Assembly (NCBI RefSeq): GCF_030908405.1
Contig: NZ_CP133089.1
Location: 186,001-250,000 of the forward strand
Direction of reading: 5' to 3'
Origin: Aminobacterium sp. MB27-C1
GTDB lineage: Bacteria; Synergistota; Synergistia; Synergistales; Aminobacteriaceae
Length of the DNA: 64,000 nucleotides
Numbering within the stretch: the first letter of the stretch is position 1; the number at the start of each line of letters is the position of its first letter. Of this stretch, positions 54,454-63,367 are shown piece after piece. The notes under the pieces are model-generated. The model worked only from the letters and a program-made list of their open reading frames with translations, searched no databases and was not told the origin of the DNA. The position numbers and the translations under genes are program-made.

Positions 54454-55343
54454 TGGCCCAGTTTGCAGATTTTGAAACAAAAGCATTGCACCAAAACAAA
54501 GAGAATGTTGTAGCGGTACCTTGTCCGTATGACATAGAGATTTTAAAAGCATTGGATAGGGCTCAAAAAAAAGGTATCTGCAACGGTCTTCTTTTAGGTG
54601 ATACCACTCTAATTGCTAAATATTTGAGAGCATCGGAACTAAAAGAAAGCGATTTTGCTACTTTTGACATAAAAGATGAGCAGGATTCTGTTGATGAAGC
54701 CTTTAAAAAGCTTGTTTCTAATGACGTTCAGATTGTAATGAAAGGGATTGTTCACACAAATACTTTTATGCATTGTTTGTTGAAAAAGAAGAAAGAGCTT
54801 CTCTCGAGTTCTCTTGTTACTCATGTCGTTGCTTTTGAAATACCGACTCGTGGGTTACTTTTTGTATCGGACCCAAGCATTTTGATTGAGCCAACTGTTG
54901 AGCAGAAACAGATCACTATTCAAAATGCAATATTATTATTGCAACGTCTTGGAGTGGAAGAGCCCAAAATAGCAATTATATCGAGTGTCGAGACTCCGAC
55001 TCAAACAATATCATCTTCATGGGATGCTCAAATTCTCTCTGATAGCTTCCGTTCAAGTCAAACTATGGCATTAGTGGATGGCCCATTAGCTGTTGATAAT
55101 GCTTTTTCACTGGAAGCAAAGGAAAAGAAAAACATAAAAAGTGATGTGGCAGGACGGGCAGATGTATTTATAGTTCCATCTCTTGATGCAGGGAATATCT
55201 TTTGTAAAGGCTTAACATATATCGCTGGTTTCCCTTCTGCTGGAATACTTGCCGGTACAACTAAGCCAGTTATCCTTACTTCAAGGTCCGCAGGGGCTGA
55301 AGAGCGCTATCATTCACTCCTTTTAGCTCTTGCCATGCTTTAA
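54450..55343 (+). CDS. ptb: phosphate butyryltransferase (Ptb)
   Basis: 297 residues, phosphate acetyl/butyryltransferase fold. N-terminal half with 'VAVPCPYDIEILKALDRAQKKGICNGLLLGD', then 'DVQIVMKGIVHTNTFMHCLL', 'RGLLFVSDPSILIEPTVEQK', and C-terminal 'DGPLAVDNAFS', 'AGRADVFIVPSLDAGNIFCKGL'. Transfers acyl groups from CoA to phosphate for Buk. Buk before Ptb is the reverse of the common ptb-buk order. Confidence 0.9.
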   Translation: MMAQFADFETKALHQNKENVVAVPCPYDIEILKALDRAQKKGICNGLLLGDTTLIAKYLRASELKESDFATFDIKDEQDSVDEAFKKLVSNDVQIVMKGIVHTNTFMHCLLKKKKELLSSSLVTHVVAFEIPTRGLLFVSDPSILIEPTVEQKQITIQNAILLLQRLGVEEPKIAIISSVETPTQTISSSWDAQILSDSFRSSQTMALVDGPLAVDNAFSLEAKEKKNIKSDVAGRADVFIVPSLDAGNIFCKGLTYIAGFPSAGILAGTTKPVILTSRSAGAEERYHSLLLALAML

Positions 55344-55386
55344 ATAGTGAATTTACGTTGTAGTTATATTTTAAGGGGGATTAGTG

Positions 55387-56640
55387 ATGAAACTTCTTGA
55401 AAACATGCCAATGGAGGGTGCTCCTTATTTCGGAGAAAAGAAATGGGTTTCACCTTTAAATTTTATGCCTGAGGTGAAAGGAGAAGAAACTTCTTCTAAA
55501 GTATACATCCATGATGTAACTTTGAGAGATGGCGAACAAACATGTGGCTTGAATTGGACAGAAGATGAACGTGTAGATATCGCTGTCGCATTGAATGATT
55601 TAGGCGTAAAAAGTATCGAGGTAGGAATGCCTATTATATCGGAAGATATAGGAAGGGCCATTAAACGTTTAGTAAAAATGAATTTAACGTCAGAACTCAT
55701 TCCTTTTTGCAGAGCAAGGAAAGATGATATCGAATTTGCTGCTAAAACAGGAGTCGAAAAAATAATAGTTGAGCACGCAGTTAATCCATATACAAACTAT
55801 TATGCCTATCATGCAGATACTGAAAAGCTTCTTGATCGTGTTATTTCAAATGTAAGTTATGCTCAGTCACTTGGTTTGAAAGTTACTTTTATGGGTTGGG
55901 ACGTAACACGAGGAACTTTGGATTATGCCAAAAAGGTTTACAAAACAGTTGTCGATGCGGTCCATCCAGAAGCAGTGGTTTTTACTGACAGTTTTGGAGT
56001 GGCAACTCCTCAAGCAATATACCATTCTATTAAGGAATTAAAGAAAGTACTTGGAGATACGCCGATAGAATTTCATGTTCATAATGAGTTTGGAATGGCC
56101 ATGGGATCAGTTATGGCTGCTGCATATGCAGGTATTTCTGGAATACACTCATCGATTAATGCTTTAGGAGAGAGAACGGGTAACGTAGCTACTGAAGAAG
56201 TTGCCGCAGCTCTTGAACTATTGCTTAATATCGATACGAATATCAACCTTGACAGGATCAACGATGTTACCCTCATGGTTGAGAAGATTACAGGAATTCC
56301 TATTCATTACAACAAACCTGTGACTGGAAAAAGACTTTTTTGGATGGAATCAGGAGTAGTTGTACAGGCAAAAAGCAGGCTTGAACAAGCTGGAATTCAA
56401 GCAGCAATGTTTCCTTACATGCCCGAATTAGTGGGAAGAGAACCTGCTAATGTTGTTATCGGGGGATCAAGTGGAAAAGACAGTATTATGCAGTATCTGG
56501 ATAAGATGGGTTTGGCATATGCTGAAGATGACTTGCAGCCTCTTACCGATAAAGTTAAGGAATTGGGAAGAGCTAAAAGAGATGTTGTTACTGTTGAGGA
56601 ATTTGAAAATATTTATAAAGAGTATATGAATAATAAATAA
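55387..56640 (+). CDS. HMGL-like enzyme, isopropylmalate/homocitrate/citramalate synthase family
   Basis: 417 residues. 'VYIHDVTLRDGEQTCGLNWT' (metal Asp43), 'SIEVGMPI', 'FTDSFGVATPQAIYHSI', and 'EFHVHNEFGMAMGS' (His pair) are the TIM-barrel signatures; 'IHSSINALGERTGNVATEEV' fits citrate-type synthases. No LeuA allosteric domain (the C-terminal ~110 residues are shorter), so it is not a biosynthetic LeuA. It could run as a Claisen condensation or in the cleavage direction producing acetyl-CoA for Ptb/Buk (inference). Confidence 0.83.
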   Translation: MKLLENMPMEGAPYFGEKKWVSPLNFMPEVKGEETSSKVYIHDVTLRDGEQTCGLNWTEDERVDIAVALNDLGVKSIEVGMPIISEDIGRAIKRLVKMNLTSELIPFCRARKDDIEFAAKTGVEKIIVEHAVNPYTNYYAYHADTEKLLDRVISNVSYAQSLGLKVTFMGWDVTRGTLDYAKKVYKTVVDAVHPEAVVFTDSFGVATPQAIYHSIKELKKVLGDTPIEFHVHNEFGMAMGSVMAAAYAGISGIHSSINALGERTGNVATEEVAAALELLLNIDTNINLDRINDVTLMVEKITGIPIHYNKPVTGKRLFWMESGVVVQAKSRLEQAGIQAAMFPYMPELVGREPANVVIGGSSGKDSIMQYLDKMGLAYAEDDLQPLTDKVKELGRAKRDVVTVEEFENIYKEYMNNK

Positions 56641-56650
56641 AGATATAAAT

Positions 56651-56687
56651 GCAGCCTCCCTTTCTTTAGAGGGGGGGCTGTGCTTTT
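56651..56687 (+). terminator. internal stem-loop/partial terminator
   Basis: GCAGCCTCCCT / AGGGGGGGCTGTGC (G-U pairs) followed by TTTTT, between the HMGL-like gene and the UxaA pair; may reduce expression of the last two genes. Confidence 0.65.
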
Positions 56688-56716
56688 TGAGGCTTCATTG
56701 TGGAAGGATGAGAAGA

Positions 56717-57013
56717 ATGACTCCAAACGCCATATTGATAGATAAAAAAGATTCAGTTGTTACGGCAGTAAAAGATATAGCGGCAGGGGACGCTGTAATA
56801 GCTAAAGACTATTGTGGAGAAGAATTACTGGCTAAAGAGCCTATCCCAAGAGGTTTTAAAGCTGCATTGTCTTATATCCCAAAAGGAGCGTTTATTTATA
56901 AATATGGGAAGCCTGTCGGAGTTGCTACTCAAGATATAGAGGCAGGAAAAGTTGTTCATGTGCACAACATTAGAAGTAACAGAGGCAAGGAGTATAGGGA
57001 GGAACACAAATGA
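56717..57013 (+). CDS. UxaA/SuyA-like small subunit (SAF domain)
   Basis: 98 residues, a stand-alone SAF domain: 'TAVKDIAAGDAV', 'IPRGFKAALSYIPKGAFIYKYGKPVGVATQDIEAGKVVHVHNI'. This equals the N-terminal domain of altronate dehydratase and SuyA of (2R)-sulfolactate sulfo-lyase. ATG at 56717 (GGAAGG upstream); frames from 56687 lack an RBS. Overlaps the large subunit by 4 bp (ATGA). Confidence 0.83.
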   Translation: MTPNAILIDKKDSVVTAVKDIAAGDAVIAKDYCGEELLAKEPIPRGFKAALSYIPKGAFIYKYGKPVGVATQDIEAGKVVHVHNIRSNRGKEYREEHK

Positions 57014-58182
57014 ACTCGATTTCTCTAAAAGGGTATAGACGGGCAGATGGAACGGTAGGTATCCGCAATCATATACTCGTGCTTCCGACAGTTATTTGTG
57101 GTAATTCTGTAGTAGAGGAATTAGGGCGTAGGTACCCTGATATCATTGCTATTTCTCACCCTTATGGCTGTACCTTTGATCCTTTAAGTAATAGGGAAAT
57201 TACAGATATTTTTGTAGGCTTAGGTAAAAACCCTAACTTTGGAGCTGTTCTGATTGTAAGTTTAGGATGCGAAACAGTTAAACTTCTTGAAGTAAGCCGT
57301 GCCATTAAGAGGACGGGAAAACCGGTTGAAATATTATCAATTCAAAAATGTGGAGGAACACGAAAGACGATAGAAGAAGGGGATAAGATTATCCACCGTT
57401 TCTCCGAAATTTTAAAAAGGGAAGAGAAAGTAGATGTTGCTTTATCTGACCTTATCATTGGCACAGAATGTGGCGCTTCCGATAGCTATTCTGGGCTTTC
57501 CGCAAATCCCGTGGTTGGTAATGCCTGTGATAGATTTGTTGATGAAGGGGCTACTGTCTTTTTAACAGAAGTGACAGAATTTATCGGTGCGGAAGATATT
57601 TTAAGGCGACAGTGTAAAAATGAAGAAGTAGGTTCTCAGCTTATGGAATTAGTGGCAATGACTGAACATTTTATGGCACGTGTTGGACATAGTGATATTG
57701 CAGACATTTCCCCAGGGAACATTGCTGGGGGGCTGAGTACGATAGAGGAGAAGTCCTTGGGGTGTATTCGTAAGGGAGGTACCAGGCCTATTGTAGAGGT
57801 TGTTGGTCATGGCATTCGTCCTCAACAAAAAGGATTGGTTGTTATGGATGCACCGGGACATGACGTTGAATCTATGGTTGCTATGGCAGCTGGCGGGGCA
57901 AATTTGATTTTTTTCACTACTGGCAGAGGAACTCCAACGGGCTGTCCAGGGATACCTGTCATTAAAGTTTCAAGTAATTCCCAGGCGTTTGCAAATATGA
58001 GAGATAACATTGATTTCAATGCAGGTTTAGTAATTGACGGAGATAAGAGTATTTCTGAGCTGGGAGAAGATCTTTTTAATTATGCCGTTACTGTGGCAAA
58101 TGGCGAGGAAACTGCTTCCGAGCGATTACGTTGTCGAGAATTTGCTATACGCAGGCGTGGTGTTGATGCTTACATTATTTAG
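57010..58182 (+). CDS. UxaA/SuyB-like large subunit (hydro-lyase or sulfo-lyase)
   Basis: 390 residues, UxaA core: 'GYRRADGTVGIRNHILVLPTVICGN', 'HPYGCTFDPLSN', 'LGCETVKL', 'GTECGASDSYSGLSANPVVGN', 'GAEDILRR' and 'TTGRGTPTGCPGIPVIKVSSN'. Split gene arrangement as in SuyAB and some galactarate/altronate dehydratases. Distinct from the fused homologue at 34020. Removes water (or sulfite) from a 2,3-substituted acid; exact substrate unknown. RBS GGGAGGAA. Confidence 0.85.
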   Translation: MNSISLKGYRRADGTVGIRNHILVLPTVICGNSVVEELGRRYPDIIAISHPYGCTFDPLSNREITDIFVGLGKNPNFGAVLIVSLGCETVKLLEVSRAIKRTGKPVEILSIQKCGGTRKTIEEGDKIIHRFSEILKREEKVDVALSDLIIGTECGASDSYSGLSANPVVGNACDRFVDEGATVFLTEVTEFIGAEDILRRQCKNEEVGSQLMELVAMTEHFMARVGHSDIADISPGNIAGGLSTIEEKSLGCIRKGGTRPIVEVVGHGIRPQQKGLVVMDAPGHDVESMVAMAAGGANLIFFTTGRGTPTGCPGIPVIKVSSNSQAFANMRDNIDFNAGLVIDGDKSISELGEDLFNYAVTVANGEETASERLRCREFAIRRRGVDAYII

Positions 58183-58184
58183 TA

Positions 58185-58222
58185 AAAAATAGGGCCTTGA
58201 GAAAACTCAAGACCCTATTTTT
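58185..58222. terminator. bidirectional terminator
   Basis: AAATAGGG-CCTTGAG / CTCAAG-ACCCTATTT with AAAA loop and TTTTTTT, between convergent UxaA large-subunit and aldolase-VOC genes. Confidence 0.88.
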
Positions 58223-59179
58223 TTACTCTACAAGATGTATGGCGAAACCTGATATTTCAATATCGAGGTAAGCAACTTTTAACCGCCCATCTTTTCTTTT
58301 TTCTGTTTCTGGTCTGGTCTTTATTCCCATTTGTTCAAAATAGGCTACGGCACGTTCAACGCTATTCGTATGAATGGCGATATGTCCTTTGCTGCCAAGA
58401 TAGGGAGATTTCATTATTTCAAAAGATTTGCCGGCAAAAACCGAGCTATTTCCGTTTTTTACTGGCATATTGAAGAGCTTTTCGAAGAGCTGAGCACAGC
58501 GTAAAGCTTCTTCTTCCGAACTTTCATTGATCCCTATGTGAACCAGAGAAAAATTATGCATTGTAAAAACAGCTTCGCGTACAAGTTTTGTTATTTGATC
58601 GAATGCTTTGGCCGCCACTAAGTCTCCTTTTACCATCCAGCTGCCGCCGCATGCGTGCACTACAGGTAAAGCGAGATAGCTATTCAAGTTCTCGGCATTT
58701 ATGCCCCCTGTAGGAATAAATTTCACATTTCGATAGGGGCCGGCCAGGGCCTTGAGCATTGCGACACCGCCTGATGCTTCGGCAGGAAAGAATTTTAATA
58801 TAGAAAGTCCTCGTTCTAATCCCATTTCAATTTGAGATGGAGAGTTAACTCCAGGTGTTATGGGAATATTGTTGTCAATGCAATAATCTACAATCGTAGG
58901 ATTAAAACCTGGAGAGACAATAAATTGAGCTCCCGCATCAACTGATCGTTTCACCTGATCGATTGTCAGTACAGTTCCAGCACCAACAAGAAGGTTGGGA
59001 AGGTGTGTTGATATTTGTCGTATGGATTCTTCTGCTGCATCTGTTCGGAATGTAACCTCAGCTACTGGAAGACCTCCATCAATAAGGGCTTGTCCCAAAG
59101 GAAGGGCATCTTCGGCATGGTCAAGTTTTATTACAGGAATAAGACCACATTTCCCAATAGTTTCAAGAACAGCGTTCAT
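58223..59179 (-). CDS. KDPG/KHG aldolase fused to a VOC (glyoxalase-like) domain
   Basis: 318 residues. Residues 1-~205: class-I KDPG aldolase with Glu41 ('VAEVTFRT') and Schiff-base Lys129 ('ILKFFPAEASGG'). Residues ~208-318: a VOC fold ('FSLVHIGINESSEEEALRCAQLF', 'GHIAIHTNSVERAVAYFEQMG', 'YLDIEISGFAIHLVE'), whose His/Glu residues could bind a metal. Normal aldolases are ~205-220 aa. The VOC domain may act on the same keto acid or be regulatory; unknown. Follows the IlvD-like gene by 35 bp. Confidence 0.87.
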   Translation of the reverse strand: MNAVLETIGKCGLIPVIKLDHAEDALPLGQALIDGGLPVAEVTFRTDAAEESIRQISTHLPNLLVGAGTVLTIDQVKRSVDAGAQFIVSPGFNPTIVDYCIDNNIPITPGVNSPSQIEMGLERGLSILKFFPAEASGGVAMLKALAGPYRNVKFIPTGGINAENLNSYLALPVVHACGGSWMVKGDLVAAKAFDQITKLVREAVFTMHNFSLVHIGINESSEEEALRCAQLFEKLFNMPVKNGNSSVFAGKSFEIMKSPYLGSKGHIAIHTNSVERAVAYFEQMGIKTRPETEKRKDGRLKVAYLDIEISGFAIHLVE

Positions 59180-59214
59180 ATATACCCACTTCTTTCTTTA
59201 AGTTTTCTTGTTTT

Positions 59215-60942
59215 TTAGTTTTCAAAATCCATATAGGCTCCCAACATTGCCGAACTTGCATGGCGACTGTAAAGAGCGAGGATTCCTTTTTTCTTTTTCG
59301 TCATTGGAGAGATATATTCTTCTCTGCGTTTTTTGATAACGTTTTTCATTTCTTCTTCAGTATATTTTTCTCCATGGACTCCAACAAGAGAGAGTCGACG
59401 TTCAGGAATGTTTATCTCTATAAGGTCTTCCTCTTCAACGAAAGCTATTGGACCTTGCTGCGCCGCTTCAGGCGAAATATGTCCGATTGCTGGTCCTCGA
59501 GTAGCACCAGAAAATCTTCCGTCAGTGAGTAACGCAATAGAAGACGCTAATTCAGGATCTGAAGCTACTGCTTCTGTTGTATAGAACATTTCTGGCATTC
59601 CAGAGCCACGAGGTCCTTCGTAGCGTATAATGACAATATCTCCAGGCTGTATAACCTTGTCAATAACAGCTTGATATGCCTCTTCTTCGCTGTTGAAAGG
59701 ACGTGCTCGTCCGATCATGACATTCATTTCTTTAGGAATAGCGGAGTGTTTAACAACAGCTCCCTCTGGAGCCAGGTTTCCTTTTAGAATGGAAATTGAG
59801 CCAGAAGCGTTGAGAGGAGCAGTTTTGCTTCTTATAATCTCTTCTTTTTCAAAGCCACGTTCGGCAATAAGTTCTTTATGATGTTCAAAGTATCCTGCCT
59901 TTTCCAGCTTTTCAAGGTTTTCTCCCAGTGTTTCTCCAGTTACGGTTTTTACGTCAAGGTTCAGAGAGTCTCTAATTTGTCTCATAACTTCTGGAACTCC
60001 GCCTGCTAACCAGAAAAGCTCTGATGGATGCTTCCCACTGGTTTTTATATTAACAAGCCATGGAATATTACGGTTAATACGGTCAAAAATATCTGCATTA
60101 AAGGAAATTCCCGCTTCATGAGCAATAGCAGCGATATGCATTACGGCATTCGTAGAACCTGCAATTGCAGCATGAACCATAACTGCATTTTCGAATGCCT
60201 TTTCGTTTAAAATCTGACGTGCACATATATCTTTTTCCACAAGGGATAGAAGAGCCTTACAACTTTCTTGAAGCATTTTTTTCAGCTCTGGTCTCACCGT
60301 TGGTATGAGGGCAGAGCCGGGAAGGGCCATACCAAGAGCTTCTCCCATGACTTGCATTGTTGAGGCTGTTCCCATGAATTGACAGGCACCACACGTAGGG
60401 CATGCGTGCTGTTTATACCATGTAAATTTTTCTTCTGAAATTTCCCCTCTTTTATATTGTGCAAGATATGTTCCTATCTGTTCGAGGGTTAAATTCTCAG
60501 GGCCTGCCGACATAGCTCCACCTGGCATAAAGATTGCGGGCAGATCGAGTCGAGCCATAGACATGAGATGGGCAGGAATAGCTTTATCGCACGATGAAAT
60601 ATAAAGAATCCCATCAAAGGGCGTCGCCATAATTTGTGTTTCAACCATAGCTGTTATGAGGTCACGAGAAGGGAGAGAATAGTTCATCCCATCATGTCCC
60701 TGTGCTATGCCATCACAAATATCTGTAACTGTGTAAACGGCACCTCTGGCTTGCTTTTCTCGAAGAGTATGTTGTGCCTCTTCTACGAGCAAATGAAGAT
60801 GGGCGCTTCCAGGATGACTTTCACCCATCGTACTTTGAATCATAATTTGTGGCAGTGCCAATTCTTCTGCGGTCCAGCCAGATCCCATGCGAAGGGAGTC
60901 CATTTCTGCTGCGACGGACCGCATTTTCTGACTTCTTAGCAT
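59215..60942 (-). CDS. IlvD/Edd-family dehydratase (likely sugar-acid dehydratase)
   Basis: 575 residues. Fe-S cluster and active-site motifs: 'TDICDGIAQGHDGMNYSLPSRDL' (Cys76), 'SSCDKAIPAH' (Cys118 with the modified Lys next to it), and 'CPTCGACQFMGTASTMQ' (Cys181/184/187). C-terminal 'TDGRFSGATRGPAIGHISPEAA' is the active-site serine block. The family includes dihydroxy-acid, xylonate, arabinonate and gluconate dehydratases. No ilvBC/leu genes nearby; TRAP, LarA-like and aldolase neighbours favour a sugar-acid role. Confidence 0.87.
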   Translation of the reverse strand: MLRSQKMRSVAAEMDSLRMGSGWTAEELALPQIMIQSTMGESHPGSAHLHLLVEEAQHTLREKQARGAVYTVTDICDGIAQGHDGMNYSLPSRDLITAMVETQIMATPFDGILYISSCDKAIPAHLMSMARLDLPAIFMPGGAMSAGPENLTLEQIGTYLAQYKRGEISEEKFTWYKQHACPTCGACQFMGTASTMQVMGEALGMALPGSALIPTVRPELKKMLQESCKALLSLVEKDICARQILNEKAFENAVMVHAAIAGSTNAVMHIAAIAHEAGISFNADIFDRINRNIPWLVNIKTSGKHPSELFWLAGGVPEVMRQIRDSLNLDVKTVTGETLGENLEKLEKAGYFEHHKELIAERGFEKEEIIRSKTAPLNASGSISILKGNLAPEGAVVKHSAIPKEMNVMIGRARPFNSEEEAYQAVIDKVIQPGDIVIIRYEGPRGSGMPEMFYTTEAVASDPELASSIALLTDGRFSGATRGPAIGHISPEAAQQGPIAFVEEEDLIEINIPERRLSLVGVHGEKYTEEEMKNVIKKRREEYISPMTKKKKGILALYSRHASSAMLGAYMDFEN

Positions 60943-60965
60943 TTTTCACCCTCCCTTGCAAAAAA

Positions 60966-60990
60966 GGGGAAAGGGTTTACCCCTTCCCCC
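60966..60990 (-). other. intercistronic stem-loop after TRAP-4 binding-protein gene
   Basis: On the minus strand GGGGAAGGG / CCCTTTCCCC with a short loop, followed by TTTTTTGC; terminator-like, between dctP and the dehydratase gene. Confidence 0.7.
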
Positions 60991-61012
60991 CTTATCAAAT
61001 GTATTTTTCTAC

Positions 61013-62014
61013 TTAGTCTTTATATTCAGCAATGAGATCCTGAACCTGCTTAATCAGATCTGCACCAATTTCGTTAGCATATTCGTCATATACCGGCTGT
61101 ACGGCTTTCTGGAATTCGGCTTTCTGCTCAGGGGTAAGAATGGTTACAGTCATTTTCTCTTTAAGCTTTTCAAGATATTCTGCATTCATTTGGCGGTTCA
61201 ATTTTCTATTGTGAACCTTTGCTTCTAATGCGGCGTCTTTTACAACCTTCTGAAGATCTGCGGGCAGACCATCCCAGAAAGATTTAGAAATGAGAAGAAC
61301 GAAAGGAGAGTAGACGTGACCTGTATCAGTAGCAAAGTCCTGGACTTCAAAGAAGTTCTGAAGATAGATTGTTCCCCATGGGTTTTCCTGTCCATCGACG
61401 ACGTGCTGTTGCATGGCTGAGAAAAGTTCTCCAAATGCCATTGGGGTAGGGTTGGCTCCCATAGCGCGCCAGGCAGCAAGGTGAATGGGGTTTTCCATGG
61501 TACGAATTTTAAGCCCCTGTACATCTGCAGGAGATTTAACAGCATGACCGTTATTTGTCAGCATTCTATAACCGTTCTCCCAGTAAGCAAGACCAATGAG
61601 CCCCTGATCTTTAAGCTGATCAAGAAGACTCTGACCAACTGGTCCGTCAAGAATGTAGTCTGCAATTTTTTCGTTCGGGAAGAGGAAAGGCAAATCAAAA
61701 ATTTTGAAGCCATTTACGAAGGTGCTGATAGGAGCTGTTGAAGGGCATGTCATTTCCTGAGTTCCCATTTTCAATGCTTCCATCATTTCTCTGTCATCGC
61801 CAAGCTGGCTTGAATGGTAAAGTTCGACTGTTATTTTGCCAGCGCTATTTTTCTCTACGAGTTCTTTAAAGTACTCTAGTGATTTGTATTGAGCAGACTT
61901 ATCGTTCAGTCCAATGCCTGCCGTGATGGTATACTCTGCAGCAGCGGCTGCAAAAGCGAATGCAGTAAGAAGAGCCAATGTCAATACAAAGGTTGAAAAA
62001 ATCTTTCTTCTCAT
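61013..62014 (-). CDS. TRAP transporter solute-binding protein (DctP family), system 4
   Basis: 333 residues, signal peptide ~1-26 ('...AFAAAAAEYTITA'). 'LKIRTMENPIH' includes the carboxylate-binding Arg; 'QQHVVDGQENPWGTIYLQNFFEVQ' is the hinge block. RBS AAGGGGTG. Transcribed after dctM and before the dehydratase; ligand likely a sugar acid. Confidence 0.91.
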   Translation of the reverse strand: MRRKIFSTFVLTLALLTAFAFAAAAAEYTITAGIGLNDKSAQYKSLEYFKELVEKNSAGKITVELYHSSQLGDDREMMEALKMGTQEMTCPSTAPISTFVNGFKIFDLPFLFPNEKIADYILDGPVGQSLLDQLKDQGLIGLAYWENGYRMLTNNGHAVKSPADVQGLKIRTMENPIHLAAWRAMGANPTPMAFGELFSAMQQHVVDGQENPWGTIYLQNFFEVQDFATDTGHVYSPFVLLISKSFWDGLPADLQKVVKDAALEAKVHNRKLNRQMNAEYLEKLKEKMTVTILTPEQKAEFQKAVQPVYDEYANEIGADLIKQVQDLIAEYKD

Positions 62015-62080
62015 AAATAATTCACCCCTTTTTAAAATCAGCGCTTAATAACGCTGTCTTGATGCCATATTTGTTTCCAA

Positions 62081-63367
62081 CTAGTTCATCAACACATTAG
62101 GTATGAACATAACCAACTGTGGGAAGAAAATAAACAAAATAAGAGCCACAATCTCTGCTATGAGGAACGGTAAAATAGACCGAACGAGTTCCTCGAATTT
62201 GACGTTAGCAACTCCACATGCCACGTATAAAACTGTTCCTACTGGAGGTGTTATGAGCCCCAGCCCGAGGTTGATAGACATAATGACTCCGAAGTAAACA
62301 GGGTCAATTCCCACAGACTCCATAACGGGAAGAAGAATAGGAGCCAAAATGAGCATGGCTGGAGTAAGATCCATAACGAATCCGACAAGGAAAAGCAAGA
62401 TATTAGCAATGATCAAAACGCCAAGCCGAGCATCTGTTATTGAGCGTATAAGCTCTGCAAGGGCGAAAGGAACACGTGCTCTTGTAAGGAGCCAGGCGGT
62501 TGCCATGGCCATTCCGCAGAGGAAGAGAACAATGGCTGTTGTCTTGGCAGTGTTCAAAAATATATCAGGAAGATCGCGGAATGTGATTTCTTTGTAGACA
62601 AATAAGCCAAGAATGAGGGCTACGAAGGCAGAAACTGCTCCTGCTTCAGTAGCTGTGAATATACCTCCGAGTATGCCTCCAACGACGATAACAGGAATGG
62701 AAAGAGCAAGCCAAGCTCCTTTAAAGGTTTGAGCAACCCTTTTAATATTAAACTTATGGCTGCTTCCTTTCATTTTCCCATAGCCATGCTTTTTGGTTAG
62801 GAACCAGGTCGTGACCATGAGCGAAAGGCCCACTATGATTCCTGGTATGATTCCTCCAAGGAAAATACGAGCTATAGATGTGTTTGTAACGATCCCAAAG
62901 AGAATAAAGGGGATGCTCGGAGGAATAATAATGCCGATTACAGATGCAGAAGCTGTAACAGCAGCGGCAAAAGAAGGAGGATAGCCTTCCTCTTTCATCG
63001 GGGGAACAAGAAGTCCGCCTATGGCTGCTGCTTCTGCTACGGCAGATCCGGAAATACCTCCAAAGAACATGCTGCTTAAAATGGCGACATGTCCTAACCC
63101 TCCGGTTATATGACCCACCAGAGAGTCTGCAAAGTCAACAAGACGTTTAGCGATGCCACCTCTGTTCATGACTTCTCCTACAAACATAAAAAAGGGTATA
63201 GCTAGAAGTGGAAAGCTGTTCATTCCAGAAATAATTTTGGCTGGGAGTACCATGAAAGGAATATTCATAACATGGAGCATAGCAATATTAGCAAGGCCCA
63301 AGCAGAAAACAATAGGTAACCCGAAAATAATAAAGAAGAAAAGGATTCCTAAGAATAACCAAAGCAT
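62081..63367 (-). CDS. TRAP transporter large permease (DctM family), system 4
   Basis: 428 residues, ~12 hydrophobic segments; 'LLAIPFFMFVGEVMNRGG', 'FGGISGSAVAEAAAIGGLLVPPM', 'IGIIIPPSIPFILFG' and 'NLGLGLITPPVGTVLYVA'. Start overlaps the dctQ stop (TAATG). Close in style to system 2. Confidence 0.93.
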   Translation of the reverse strand: MLWLFLGILFFFIIFGLPIVFCLGLANIAMLHVMNIPFMVLPAKIISGMNSFPLLAIPFFMFVGEVMNRGGIAKRLVDFADSLVGHITGGLGHVAILSSMFFGGISGSAVAEAAAIGGLLVPPMKEEGYPPSFAAAVTASASVIGIIIPPSIPFILFGIVTNTSIARIFLGGIIPGIIVGLSLMVTTWFLTKKHGYGKMKGSSHKFNIKRVAQTFKGAWLALSIPVIVVGGILGGIFTATEAGAVSAFVALILGLFVYKEITFRDLPDIFLNTAKTTAIVLFLCGMAMATAWLLTRARVPFALAELIRSITDARLGVLIIANILLFLVGFVMDLTPAMLILAPILLPVMESVGIDPVYFGVIMSINLGLGLITPPVGTVLYVACGVANVKFEELVRSILPFLIAEIVALILFIFFPQLVMFIPNVLMN

